This document shows, in pieces, positions 18,216 to 26,265 of a stretch of 64,000 nt of DNA. Source of the DNA: Oryzomicrobium terrae. GTDB taxonomy: Bacteria; Pseudomonadota; Gammaproteobacteria; Burkholderiales; Rhodocyclaceae. The position numbers were made by a program, and so were the translations under genes. The notes under the pieces were generated by a model. The model was not told the origin of the DNA and ran no database searches. It worked only from the letters and a program-made list of their open reading frames with translations. Location: contig NZ_CP022579.1 of assembly GCF_008274805.1 (NCBI RefSeq), positions 1,984,001 to 2,048,000 on the forward strand, in the 5' to 3' direction. Positions within the stretch are counted from its first letter, which is position 1. Each line of letters opens with the position of its first letter.

Positions 18216-19142
18216 TTACGAGGCTTTGTGCCCCCGGCCCACCGCCGCCGCCCGTTTGCTGGCGGCCCAGCCGAGCAGCGACAAGAGCAGCAACCCGCCG
18301 CCGATGAGCAGGATGCCGGTCACTTCCAGAACCTTGAACTCCTCGCCCAGGGTGAGCCGGGACGACAGGATCGCCACCACCGGGGTGCCCAGCACCGAGA
18401 GGCTGGCCTCCCAGGCCGGCACCCGGTCCAGGATGTAGCTCCACAGCCACCAGCACATGCCGGTGCTGACCACCGAAATGAAGGCGAGCAGGCCGATGAA
18501 ATGGGGCGCCCATTCCGTGGGCCGTTCCGGCACCAGGGTGGCCAGGATGAGCAGGGGGATCGCCCCCAGAGCCATCTGCCAGGCGGTGAGGGTGAACAGA
18601 TCCACCGGCACCCGGGAGCGCAGGCGCTTGATCAGGATCGACCCGGTGGCCCAGCACAGGGCCGCCATCACGCCGAGGAACTTGCTGAACAGACTGGTGT
18701 GCATATCCCAGGGCTCGATGATCAGGATCAGCCCGGTGAGGGTGGACGCCGCCGCCAGCCACTGGCCGCCGCGTACCCGCTCGCCCAGAATCAGCCAGGC
18801 CATCAGCAGGGTCCAGATCGGCATGGTGAAGATCAGCACCGCCGTCTTGCCTGGCCCGCCCTCCACCAGCGCCCAGGTCTGAAAGACCATGAAGCCGGCC
18901 ACCTGGGTCAAGGCGATGGCGATGGTGGCCCGGGGCGCCTGGAGCTTCATCGGCTTGCCCAGCAGCTTGAGCACCACGAACAGGGCGATGGCCCCACCGA
19001 CGCAGCGCTCGGCGGCAAAGGCGAAGGGCGGCGCATAGGCCAGGCTCTGCTTGGAGAGCACCCAGGTGTAGCCCCAGATCAGGGACAGGGTCGCCAGGGC
19101 CAGGGTGGGCAGCCAGCGGCGCAGGAAGGAAGGCAAGGTCAT
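18216..19142 (-). CDS. EamA/DMT-family transporter
   Basis: 308 residues with ten hydrophobic segments in two EamA repeats. Conserved features include LIWGYTWVLSKQSL in the first helix and LGTPVVAILSSRLTLGEEF in the second repeat. It resembles amino-acid or metabolite exporters of the RhtA/YdcZ-like branch, but the substrate is not deducible. The start MTLPSFLRRWLPTLALATLS at 19142 puts the first helix immediately after a short positive stretch. A terminator-like hairpin lies about 100 bases upstream, see 19242-19269. Confidence 0.87.
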   Translation of the reverse strand: MTLPSFLRRWLPTLALATLSLIWGYTWVLSKQSLAYAPPFAFAAERCVGGAIALFVVLKLLGKPMKLQAPRATIAIALTQVAGFMVFQTWALVEGGPGKTAVLIFTMPIWTLLMAWLILGERVRGGQWLAAASTLTGLILIIEPWDMHTSLFSKFLGVMAALCWATGSILIKRLRSRVPVDLFTLTAWQMALGAIPLLILATLVPERPTEWAPHFIGLLAFISVVSTGMCWWLWSYILDRVPAWEASLSVLGTPVVAILSSRLTLGEEFKVLEVTGILLIGGGLLLLSLLGWAASKRAAAVGRGHKAS

Positions 19143-19562
19143 GACATTTCATCCGGAAGGCGCGGCGGGGGTAAAAGCCGCGCCACGCCCGCCCGCCGCG
19201 CCGCCCCGGGTAGGGCCGCCGCAACGGAGCGGGCAACACAGAAAAACCACCGGGGGACGACGCCCGGTGCGCTACTCACTACGGAGTGATGCAGACCCCA
19301 GGGCGCGGGGCGCACGCCCCGGCGGTGGAAAAAACCAGCGTGGTAAAGCCAATGCGGGAAAGCGTTGCGGGTGGCCGTCAGGCGGGATCGGAACCGCAGC
19401 CCCTCCGAACGGCCGGCATCAGCCCCGTTTTCCACGGGATTGCCCTCCCCTCCAGCCCCCCTCCAGCCCCCCTCTGCCACCTCCCAATCGCAACGGACAG
19501 GGGCGAGGGAAAGAACCGGTTACAGCAAAGAAGGGAAGGACGGCAAACGCCGGACGCCGCGC
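19143..19562. other. Intergenic region between arsC and the EamA gene
   Basis: 420 bases without a gene I can support. It contains three hairpins: GGCGCGGC / GCCGCGCC near 19158-19183, the terminator-like one at 19248-19269, and CGGGGCG / CGCCCCG near 19305-19320. It may be an unusually long leader for the EamA gene or the 3' end of arsC. Confidence 0.5.
19242..19269 (-). terminator. Terminator-like hairpin (arsC terminator or EamA leader attenuator)
   Basis: On the minus strand CACCGGG pairs with CCCGGTG around an 8-base loop and is followed by GGTTTTTC, with five T residues at 19246-19242. It is 294 bases beyond arsC and 100 bases before the EamA start, so either role is possible. Confidence 0.6.
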
Positions 19563-19934
19563 CTAGAGCAGTTCCAGCACCCGCTCCGGCGGTCGGCCGA
19601 TCACGGCGCAGCCGTTATGCACGAAGATGGGCCGCTCGATCAGGCGCGGGTGGGCCGCCAGAGCGGCGATCAACTGTTGCCGGGACAGGGACGGATCGGC
19701 CAGGTTCAACTCGGCGTACTCGGCCTCGCCGGTGCGCATCAGGCCACGGGGATCGGCCAGGCCCAGTTGGCTGAGCAGGGCCTCGATCTCGGCGGCGCTG
19801 GGCGGGGTGTCCAGGTAGGCCACCACCTGAAGCGCGATGCCCTTCTCCTGGAGCAATTCCAGGGCGCCCCGGGACTTGGAGCAGCGGGGGTTGTGGTAGA
19901 GAACCGAGGAAGCGGAAGGTGCGGAGGTAGTCAT
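19563..19934 (-). CDS. arsC: ArsC/Spx-family arsenate reductase-like protein
   Basis: 123 residues with a thioredoxin-like ArsC fold. The catalytic Cys18 lies in YHNPRCSKSRGAL, and the conserved arginine-containing segments LMRTGEAEY and LIERPIFVHNGCAVIGRPPE follow. Glutaredoxin-dependent arsenate reductases of this family convert arsenate to arsenite. No arsenite pump or ArsR regulator is adjacent, so it may act on another thiol substrate (YfgD-like). The start is 19934. A perfect -10 hexamer TATACT lies 8 bases before the ATG, leaving no room for a ribosome binding site. Confidence 0.85.
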   Translation of the reverse strand: MTTSAPSASSVLYHNPRCSKSRGALELLQEKGIALQVVAYLDTPPSAAEIEALLSQLGLADPRGLMRTGEAEYAELNLADPSLSRQQLIAALAAHPRLIERPIFVHNGCAVIGRPPERVLELL

Positions 19935-19948
19935 GGGCCGGGAGTATA
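19935..19948 (-). promoter_or_regulatory. arsC: Possible leaderless promoter of arsC
   Basis: TATACT on the minus strand (19948 to 19943) is 8 bases from the start codon. Transcription would start at or one to two bases before the ATG. The -35 region is GC-rich and unconvincing. Confidence 0.35.
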
Positions 19949-20057
19949 CCTCTGGCTCTCCCCGGCGCCGGGCCCGTTCCGTCCAAGGCCAACAACGCCT
20001 CGGCTCGCCGGAACGCCAGGGCCGATGCTCGCCGAATAGCCTGCTGGCGGCGGCCAT

Positions 20058-20158
20058 GCCATCGTCAACCGCGATGGCAGTTTTCAACCCCCTCTAACCT
20101 CCGCGCCAGTCCTAGCGTTTGGCAGGGGTCAAAACCAGGCATCGCGGTTGACGATGGC
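20058..20158. repeat. Long inverted repeat enclosing a half REP-like unit
   Basis: GCCATCGTCAACCGCGATG at 20058-20076 is a perfect 19-base complement of 20140-20158. Inside, GTTTTCAACCCC at 20080-20091 nearly pairs with GGGGTCAAAAC at 20125-20135. The loop carries CCGCGCCAGTCCTAGCG at 20101-20117, the left arm of the window's REP-like family. Confidence 0.75.
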
Positions 20159-20245
20159 TGCGATGGCTGGATGGATCGCGGTTGCCAGACTAGAACGGTA
20201 GGAGGATTCGCAGCGGGCGGTCCACGCAGACCGATGGAGAGCGCA

Positions 20246-20590
20246 ATGGGCAATGCACAGGCGGCGCCAGAAACGAAAGGGGTCACGGTGGAACTGCTGG
20301 CCACAGTGGATCTGGGCCCCGAGATCGAAGGCATGGCCGGGTGGCAGCTGCGGATGCGCCGGGTGAGCATCGCGCCCGGGGGCGTGTTCGGGCCGGTGCA
20401 CAACCATAAGGACAGGCCGGGCACCGTCTTCATCCTGCACGGGACGATCACCGACCACCGGAATGGCATCGCCACGGACTACGGCCCGGGAGTGGGTTGG
20501 CCCGAGGACCGCAACACCACCCACTGGCTGGAGAACCGGGGCACGGTCGCGGCGGTGGAGATTTCGGTCGATCTCATCCGGCAGGCGTGA
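20246..20590 (+). CDS. Small cupin-domain protein
   Basis: 114 residues forming a single cupin barrel. Motif 1 is in VHNHKDRPGTVFILHGTITDHRNG, with His residues and Arg/Asp in place of the usual His-Glu set. Motif 2 is around GPGVGWPEDRNTTHWLENRG. Metal binding is likely but the reaction cannot be deduced; single-domain cupins range from enzymes to sensors. The start at 20246 is preceded by GGAGAG at proper distance. ATGs at 20234 and 20171 are in frame but less well placed. It is transcribed away from arsC. Confidence 0.75.
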   Translation: MGNAQAAPETKGVTVELLATVDLGPEIEGMAGWQLRMRRVSIAPGGVFGPVHNHKDRPGTVFILHGTITDHRNGIATDYGPGVGWPEDRNTTHWLENRGTVAAVEISVDLIRQA

Positions 20591-20997
20591 GCCCAGGCCC
20601 GGGGCCGGGCTGGGCCGAGCGCGGTCAGGCCCGGCCCGGCGCGGGGCATCACCGCAAACGCCACACCGGCCGCCCCGCCCTGCCCCAGTTCGCCCGCCGT
20701 AATGCTCGTGGCCGTTTTTCGTCCCACCCCGCCGGGGCAGAAGCGTCAGCGCGCTGTCGCCTCCATCCCCTGACCGAACGCAGGCAACGCCACAGGGCGA
20801 CGGCCTTCCTCTCGACACCCCACCATGCCAAACCCCGCGCCAGGCGCGGGGTTTGCGGCAATGTCCGGAAAAGCCAAGGGGAAAACGCTTGGAGAAACCA
20901 ACACGCTTCCTGACCGGTTCAGCGCCCGCCAGTATCAGCCACTACCAGCCAGGCCCCACTGCTACCGACTGCGGGCCGGGCAGCCCGCCCAGGCCGA
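20591..20997. other. Intergenic region between cupin and reductase genes
   Basis: 407 bases between convergent genes. The left third is a run of G/C-rich short repeats (GGCCCGG variants), and the only clear structure is the perfect hairpin at 20830-20854. No credible gene. Confidence 0.5.
20830..20854. terminator. Perfect hairpin, likely bidirectional terminator
   Basis: AAACCCCGCG and CGCGGGGTTT pair perfectly around CCAGG. It lies between convergent genes. The T tract is only three bases on either side, so termination strength is uncertain. Its CCCCGCGCCAG sequence also resembles the left arm of the REP-like family. Confidence 0.55.
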
Positions 20998-21636
20998 TCA
21001 GTACCCCACGGTAAAACGGCGGCGGGCGTGGGCCGGGGTTTCCACCTCGTCGAGCATGGCCACGGCGTAGTCCTCCACCGAAATCTCGCTCTTGCCCTCG
21101 GCATTGGTCAGCAACTGGTCGGTGCCCAGGCGGAACTTGCCGGTGCGCTGGCCCGGGGCGATCAGGGCCGCGGGGCTGAGCATGGTCCAGTTGAGGTCCG
21201 GCTCCTGGCGCAGCAGCTTGAGCACTTCCCGGGCGCCTTCGGCGGTGCCCTTCCACTGGGCGGGGAATTCCGGCGTATCGAGCAGTTGCAGACCCGGCGC
21301 CACGTCCAGGCTGCCGGCGCCGCCGACGATGAGGAAGCGGGGCACGCCGGCCTGCTTGACCGCGGCGACGATGGATTTAACGCCGGCCACGTAATAGCCA
21401 TACACATCGCTCTGGGCATGGCCGCTGAAGGCGCTGATGACCACCTGGTGGCCGGCCAGCAGGCCCGCCAAGGCGGCGGTGTCGTTCACATCCGCCTTAA
21501 CGGCGGTGAGGTTGGCCTGGGGCGCCAGCTTTTCCGGGTGGCCCACCAGGGCCGTGACCTGATGGCCCCGGGCCAGGGCCTCGTTGAGCAGGTTGGAACC
21601 GATGAAGCCGGTGGCGCCGATGAGTGCGATTTTCAT
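20998..21636 (-). CDS. NAD(P)H-binding oxidoreductase (atypical SDR, YwnB/NmrA-like)
   Basis: 212 residues. The N-terminal nucleotide-binding loop GATGFIGS (7-14) has the atypical SDR pattern and the body reads like small NAD(P)-dependent epimerase/dehydratases (YGYYVAGVKSIVAAVKQAGVPRFLIVGGAGSLD). The typical SDR YxxxK motif is not in the usual form, so catalysis is uncertain; a redox-sensing or reductase role is possible. GAGAGACTTCC precedes the ATG at 21636. It reads divergently from a LysR gene, a common pairing in which the LysR protein controls the reductase. Confidence 0.85.
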   Translation of the reverse strand: MKIALIGATGFIGSNLLNEALARGHQVTALVGHPEKLAPQANLTAVKADVNDTAALAGLLAGHQVVISAFSGHAQSDVYGYYVAGVKSIVAAVKQAGVPRFLIVGGAGSLDVAPGLQLLDTPEFPAQWKGTAEGAREVLKLLRQEPDLNWTMLSPAALIAPGQRTGKFRLGTDQLLTNAEGKSEISVEDYAVAMLDEVETPAHARRRFTVGY

Positions 21637-21772
21637 GGAAGTCTCTCCGTAAGGGTGGTCCGCGCCCCGGTGCGCAGGCGCCGGAGCAAAAACGTCATGG
21701 CGGCATGATGGACCGATTCATTGGCGCGATAAATCCTATAATCAACGAATCATTGTTATCAAAAACTTGACG
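21637..21772. promoter_or_regulatory. Divergent promoter region, reductase / LysR
   Basis: 136 bases. TATAAT at 21737-21742 is a good plus-strand -10 box for the LysR gene. The A/T-rich stretch 21729-21765 with GATAA and TTATC at its ends is the most likely LysR operator. Confidence 0.5.
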
Positions 21773-22681
21773 ATGCAACGAGAACTCCACGGCAACCTGG
21801 ACCGCCTGCTGGTCTTTGCCGCCGTCGCCGAAACCGGCGGCTTCACCGCCGCCGCCGACCAGCTCGGCATCACCAAGGCCAACGTCAGCCTGCAAGTGAG
21901 CCGCCTCGAAGACCAGCTCGGCACCGCCCTGTTCACCCGCACCACCCGCCGGGTGCGCCTCACCGACGCCGGCCAGGCCCTCTACGAGCGCACCGCCCCG
22001 GCCCTGGACACCCTGGGCAACGCCTTTCATGGCGCCGGCAGCAGCGAGGGTGGCCTGAGCGGCACCCTGCGCCTCACCGCCCCGGTGGGCCACGCCACCC
22101 AATCGGTAGCCCCGGCCCTGGCCGAATTCGCCGCCCGCCACCCCGGTCTACAGTTCGAGCTGTATACCGGCGACCGGGTTCTCAATCTGGTGGAAGAAGG
22201 CATCGACCTGGCGATCCGCCTCGGCGAACTGCGGGACTCGTCCCTGCGCGCCATCCGCCTCGGCGGCTTCGACCAGATCGCCGTCGCCGCCCCCGACTAC
22301 CTGGCCCGCAAGGGCACGCCGCAAACCCCGGACGACCTGGCCGACCACGACTGGATCGGCTTCACCCTGCTGCGCGCACCGCTGACCTGGACCTTCACCC
22401 GCCCCGGCAGCGCCCCCCGCACCGTGCGCATGAGAGCCCGCATCCGCGTCGACTCCAGCGCCGCCCTCCTCGCCCTCCTGCAACGGGGCGCCGGCATCTC
22501 GGTCCTCGACCAATTCAGCACCGCCGACGCCCTACGCGACGGCCGCCTGGTGCGGGCCCTGCCGGACTGGTCACTGCCAGCGGGCGGCGTGTACGCCGTG
22601 CTCCCGCCGGGGCCCCATGTGCCCGCGTATGTGCGGGCGTTTGTGGAGTTTTATCGGGGGTTTGTGGGGAATAAGGTGTAA
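21773..22681 (+). CDS. LysR-family transcriptional regulator
   Basis: 302 residues. The N-terminal winged helix-turn-helix (about 10-70, TGGFTAAADQLGITKANVSLQVSRLEDQLG) is followed by a two-lobed effector domain (about 95-300), the standard LysR length and layout. It resembles the group of LysR proteins that repress divergent small reductases or quinone-responsive genes. ATG 21773 is preferred to the in-frame TTG two codons earlier. It very likely controls the reductase gene at 20998-21636; the inducer is unknown. Confidence 0.9.
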   Translation: MQRELHGNLDRLLVFAAVAETGGFTAAADQLGITKANVSLQVSRLEDQLGTALFTRTTRRVRLTDAGQALYERTAPALDTLGNAFHGAGSSEGGLSGTLRLTAPVGHATQSVAPALAEFAARHPGLQFELYTGDRVLNLVEEGIDLAIRLGELRDSSLRAIRLGGFDQIAVAAPDYLARKGTPQTPDDLADHDWIGFTLLRAPLTWTFTRPGSAPRTVRMRARIRVDSSAALLALLQRGAGISVLDQFSTADALRDGRLVRALPDWSLPAGGVYAVLPPGPHVPAYVRAFVEFYRGFVGNKV

Positions 22682-22911
22682 GTGGCGGCTCGTCGGCCTA
22701 ACCGGCCGTTGGCCGATTTCCCGGGTTCAGTCAGCAATGTGGCTGTAACCAGCCGTTCAGCTGAGATCAGTGCTGAAGGTCCGCTTTCCCAGTCAGCGAA
22801 TGCGTACTCCCGATCCTAAACGGACCTCCGTCGCTCTAGCGCAACAACGGGCGTGTAAGAATTTTTGTGTAAACGGTCATTTGGCAGGAAACTGCCGCGC
22901 CCCAAGGAGCG
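22682..22911. other. Intergenic remnant zone with IS left end
   Basis: 230 bases. GTGTAAGAATTTTTGTGTAA at 22853-22872 looks like the left terminal inverted repeat of an IS256-type element, leading directly into the transposase start. The part before it, 22682-22850, has mixed composition and no gene that I can support. Confidence 0.5.
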
Positions 22912-23103
22912 ATGATGGCCGTAGCAAAGAAAGCAGTACCCAAGGAGTTGCTGGACAGCCTGCTGGCTGAATATCGGAAACCGGAAGACCTGATTGGCGA
23001 GAACGGCTTGCTCAAGCAACTCACCAAGTTGCTGGTTGAGAAGGCGTTGGAAGCCGAGATGGCCGACCACCTCGGCCACGGCAAGAATAAGCCGGTATGG
23101 AAC
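22853..23103 (+). mobile_element. Truncated IS256-family insertion sequence
   Basis: The left end and the first part of the transposase gene remain. The right part, including the DDE catalytic domain and the right inverted repeat, is missing. The break falls just before 23104, where the divergent lysR gene ends, so the remnant marks a junction of an acquired segment. Confidence 0.7.
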
Positions 23104-23109
23104 TCATAG
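22912..23109 (+). pseudogene. IS256-family transposase, N-terminal fragment
   Basis: 65 residues out of about 400. The text AVPKELLDSLLAEYRKPEDL, then LLKQLTKLLVEKALEAEMADHLGHGKNK, is the conserved start of Mutator/IS256 transposases. After HLGHGKNKPV the frame meets unrelated sequence and a stop. No DDE residues survive, so it cannot transpose. AAGGAGCGATG gives a normal ribosome binding site and shows the left part is intact. Confidence 0.8.
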
Positions 23110-24012
23110 CGAGTGATGGTGATTCAAGGCGGCACAGGCTTTGCGGACGGTGTCTGCGAGAACGCCCTGCAGGGGGTGCGGAGCTGCGATTTCCGGAAGA
23201 AGCATATTCACCTGGTAACCGATGGCAACGGTAAGCGGCCGCACTACTAGGTCCGGTCCGCTGAGTTCCAGTGCGGTGAACGGGTTTACGATGGCAACGC
23301 CCAGGCCCTGACGCACCATGGCGCAGATGGCCACTGCGCTCGTGGTTTCAAGCAGGGTTGCGCGATGTACTTTAGCGTCCTCGAACATCGTATCAATGGC
23401 GGTTCGATACGGGTCGCCAACCGCGAGACTGATGAAGCGCTCGCCTGTAAAGTCGCGTGGTTGCAGTCGCGCCTTGCGGCACAGGCTGTGATCACGTGGC
23501 AAAACCGCCACTTCATTGACTTTCAGTAAGGGCTGCAAGGCAACTCCAGCAGGTGCCTCTTGGGTTTCACTCAGTCCCAGGTCAAAACGCTGTTCACTCA
23601 TGGCTTGCTCCAGCCAGGGCGACTCTAAGGGATGCACGCTGACTCCTAGTTCAGGATGTGCATGTAAGAGATATACCAGTGCGCGGGGTACCAAGGCATG
23701 GGCCAATGCCGGCAAACACGCAATGCGCAAGCGACCTGTCGCTTGCGTGCGCAATTCGCTGGCGCGCGCTGCGATCTGTTCCAAGCCTATAAACGAGCGT
23801 TCTACTTCTTGCATCAGCGCAAGTGCCCGCACGGTAGGTCGTAATCGGCCCCGCACCCGGTCAAAAAGGTTAAACCCCAGTAACTGCTCCAGACGACCCA
23901 GCTCGCGACTCAAAGTGGGCTGGCTTGACGCGCACGCGTCAGCTGCACGCCCCAGGTTGCCGTGCAGCATGATGGCGCGAAACATTGTCAGCTGGCGATG
24001 AGTTAAATTCAT
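23104..24012 (-). CDS. lysR: LysR-type regulator, probable activator of lysA
   Basis: 302 residues with the LysR helix-turn-helix at the start (MNLTHRQLTMFRAIMLHGNLGRAADACASSQPTLSREL) and a normal effector domain. It reads divergently from lysA with 69 bases between, the arrangement known for E. coli lysR-lysA, where LysR with diaminopimelate activates lysA and lysine opposes it. The start at 24012 is where homology begins; the frame is open far upstream across lysA but that is a shadow. Codon use is visibly less GC-rich than in the flanks. Its 3' end abuts the truncated IS256 element. Confidence 0.85.
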   Translation of the reverse strand: MNLTHRQLTMFRAIMLHGNLGRAADACASSQPTLSRELGRLEQLLGFNLFDRVRGRLRPTVRALALMQEVERSFIGLEQIAARASELRTQATGRLRIACLPALAHALVPRALVYLLHAHPELGVSVHPLESPWLEQAMSEQRFDLGLSETQEAPAGVALQPLLKVNEVAVLPRDHSLCRKARLQPRDFTGERFISLAVGDPYRTAIDTMFEDAKVHRATLLETTSAVAICAMVRQGLGVAIVNPFTALELSGPDLVVRPLTVAIGYQVNMLLPEIAAPHPLQGVLADTVRKACAALNHHHSL

Positions 24013-24081
24013 ATCAATATTGAATAGCCACAGAACAAGAGTAGCATTGATTGAATTGACTATGAAGGGGATCATCCACCC
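24013..24081. promoter_or_regulatory. lysR-lysA divergent control region
   Basis: 69 A/T-rich bases between the two starts. By analogy with E. coli this should hold the LysR operator and the lysA promoter. GAAGGGGA at 24064-24071 may be the lysA ribosome binding site. Confidence 0.5.
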
Positions 24082-25332
24082 ATGAACCCTTTTACTCCCG
24101 CTACCATCGCTCCTTTGGCCCAGCAGTTCGGTACCCCGCTGTGGATCTATGATGCCGACACCATTACGCGCCAGATTGCCGCTCTGCGGTTGTTTGACGT
24201 AGTGCGTTTCGCTCAGAAAGCCAACTCCAATACACACATCCTTCGCCTCATGAAGCGACAGGGCGCAGTGGTGGACTCGGTGTCTTTGGGTGAAATCGAA
24301 CGCGCGTTGGCTGGTGGTTTTACGCCGGGCTTGCACAACGGGCACGCAGACATCGTGTTCACGGCCGATCTGCTGGACCGCGCTACGCTTGCGCGCGTGG
24401 TGGAACTCAATATTCCCGTGAACTGCGGCTCCATGGACATGCTGGACCAATTGGGTGCGGTCAACTCAGGGCACCCGGTGTGGCTACGCATCAACCCAGG
24501 TTTCGGGCATGGCCATTCCAAGAAAACAAATACCGGTGGCGAGCATAGCAAGCATGGCATCTGGCATAGCGACCTAGTACGCGCCTGCGAAAAGATCAAG
24601 TCCAACGGCCTGGCCTTGCAGGGCCTGCACATGCACATCGGCTCGGGCGTGGACTACGCGCACTTGCAGGAAGTGTGCGGTGCCATGCTGAAGCTGGTAG
24701 AGGTAGTGAATGCGCAGGGTTTGGACCTGCACGCCATCTCCGCGGGCGGCGGTCTGTCCGTTCCCTACCAGGCCGGTGAACCCACGATTGATACGGCGCA
24801 CTACTTTTCATTATGGGATGCAGCGCGCCATGCCGTGGAACGGCTGCTGGAGCACCCAGTGAAACTGGAAATAGAACCGGGCCGCTATTTAATGGCCGAG
24901 TCCGGCGTGCTGGTCACCGAGGTACGCGCCACGAAGCAACAGGGCGCCAACCATTTTGTGATGGTGGACGCCGGCTTCAGTGATCTGGCTCGCCCGGCCC
25001 TATACGGCGCCTACCACGGCATGGAGTTGATCCACTCTGATGGCACAGCGGTTAATGGCCTGCAGTTTGACACGGTGGTTGCCGGACCTCTGTGCGAGTC
25101 GGGAGATGTGTTTACGCAGGGAGACGGTGGCGTGGTGTTGCACCGCTCCTTGCCGCAGGCGCAGGTGGGAGATCTGCTGGTGTTGCACGACACCGGTGCG
25201 TATGGCGCCTCCATGTCATCGAACTACAACGCGCGCCCGCTGATTGCCGAAGTGCTGATGGAAAATGGTGAGCCCCGGCTTATTCGACGAAGGCAGACGG
25301 TGGCTGAGCTGCTCGCGCTGGAGGCGGTGTAA
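24082..25332 (+). CDS. lysA: Diaminopimelate decarboxylase, E. coli type
   Basis: 416 residues. It converts meso-diaminopimelate to L-lysine, the last lysine step. The PLP-binding Lys46 lies in VVRFAQKANSN, HIGSGVDYAHL and SAGGGLSVPYQ bind the phosphate, EPGRYL follows, and the second active-site Cys is in GPLCESGDVFTQ near 338. The text follows E. coli LysA almost segment by segment (NPGFGHGHSKKTNTGGEHSKHGIW, DTGAYGASMSSNYN). This is unlike the dapF-linked LysA common in betaproteobacteria. With lysR it forms a transferable unit; base composition is lower in GC than the host's. Confidence 0.93.
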   Translation: MNPFTPATIAPLAQQFGTPLWIYDADTITRQIAALRLFDVVRFAQKANSNTHILRLMKRQGAVVDSVSLGEIERALAGGFTPGLHNGHADIVFTADLLDRATLARVVELNIPVNCGSMDMLDQLGAVNSGHPVWLRINPGFGHGHSKKTNTGGEHSKHGIWHSDLVRACEKIKSNGLALQGLHMHIGSGVDYAHLQEVCGAMLKLVEVVNAQGLDLHAISAGGGLSVPYQAGEPTIDTAHYFSLWDAARHAVERLLEHPVKLEIEPGRYLMAESGVLVTEVRATKQQGANHFVMVDAGFSDLARPALYGAYHGMELIHSDGTAVNGLQFDTVVAGPLCESGDVFTQGDGGVVLHRSLPQAQVGDLLVLHDTGAYGASMSSNYNARPLIAEVLMENGEPRLIRRRQTVAELLALEAV

Positions 25333-25481
25333 GGCAGCACACAAGATTTTAATTGTTCAATTGAATTGGCCCGAGTTTCGTAGAAACTGCGCTGTCAGCT
25401 CTGTGCACTACTACAGACGTTCGTGCGTGAGGGACTGAACGGCTGCAATGGCCGAATAACAGCCAGTGAGCACACTCCTAC

Positions 25482-25520
25482 AAAGCAAAACGCCGGGTCA
25501 CCCCGGCGTTTTGCTTTTCT
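25482..25520. terminator. Strong bidirectional terminator after lysA
   Basis: AAAGCAAAACGCCGGG at 25482-25497 is a perfect 16-base complement of 25502-25517 with a 4-base loop and a T-rich 3' side (TTTTGCTTTTCT). It serves lysA on the plus strand and may serve the cytochrome gene on the minus strand. The same stem sequence recurs at 32042. Confidence 0.85.
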
Positions 25521-25545
25521 AGCGTCCACACCTTCTATACGCCCC

Positions 25546-26133
25546 TCAAGCCCCCTTCTCCCCTCCCCCCACCTTGCCCACCGGCGCCACGGGCGGCGCG
25601 TATTCCGGGACCTTGTTCTTAACGGCCGGCTGGGCCATCAGGTAGGCGTAGATGGCGCGCAGGTCCTTGTCCGGCAGGGTGCCGATCGACTGCCAGGGCA
25701 TGGGCGGGAGGATGGGGCGGGTGGCGCCCAGGTGCTTGCCGGTGCGCAGGGCCTTGATGAAGTCGGCCTCGCGCCAGGTGCCGATGCCGGTGGCCCGGTC
25801 CGGGGTGAGGTTGCTGGCGTAGGTGGTGCCCCAGGGACCGACGAAGGCGGTCATGGTGGCGGAGCCGCCCCAGTTCCAGGCGTTGTCGAGCTTGGGCGGA
25901 GGCGGCAGCTTGAGGTCTTCCGGGTGGCCGGAAAGGCCCCGGGCGTGGTCCTTTTCCGGCCCATTGGGGCCCATCTTGAAGGGGGTGTGGCAGTCGGCGC
26001 AGCCGCCGTAGGCGACGAGCTGGGCGCCGCGCTTGACCTGGGCGCTGCCGTTCTCGGCAAAGGCCGGGGCGTGGGCCAGGCTGGCGGCCAGGGCGGCGGC
26101 GAGCAGACGGGGGATGGCGCGTTGGGGGTTCAT
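25546..26133 (-). CDS. Periplasmic monohaem cytochrome c
   Basis: 195 residues. A signal peptide (cleavage after APAFA, about residue 26) is followed by one haem-attachment site CADCH (Cys45, Cys48, His49) and a likely distal Met in LPPMPW. The segment GPWGTTYASNLTPDRATGIGTWREADFIKALRTGKH is the pattern of cytochrome subunits that accept electrons from periplasmic dehydrogenases. The start at 26133 has AAGGAG upstream. It follows the E1 genes on the same strand after 132 bases, but those are cytosolic enzymes, so a shared pathway is not assured. Confidence 0.87.
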   Translation of the reverse strand: MNPQRAIPRLLAAALAASLAHAPAFAENGSAQVKRGAQLVAYGGCADCHTPFKMGPNGPEKDHARGLSGHPEDLKLPPPPKLDNAWNWGGSATMTAFVGPWGTTYASNLTPDRATGIGTWREADFIKALRTGKHLGATRPILPPMPWQSIGTLPDKDLRAIYAYLMAQPAVKNKVPEYAPPVAPVGKVGGGEKGA

Positions 26134-26265
26134 GATGCAGGACTCCTTGTTATGGGGCGTACAGGGTGATTCGGCCGCCCGGCGGGGACGGCAGCCAAGG
26201 CTGTGAGGGATCCAAGGCGGGCGGGGTTGGGGATCGAACGGGAGCAAACGCGGGCTGGTGCGGCC

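Noticed and set aside
20058-20158. Integron attC site
   Set aside because: It lacks the conserved core-site ends and no integrase or cassette-like gene order is present. The REP-like arm in the loop explains it better.
22912-23109. Functional IS256 transposase
   Set aside because: Only about 65 of 400 residues remain and no DDE catalytic residues or right inverted repeat are present.
24013-24450. Longer LysR start upstream across lysA
   Set aside because: The extra N-terminal residues are antisense to lysA and lack homology. LysR homology starts at the ATG at 24012.
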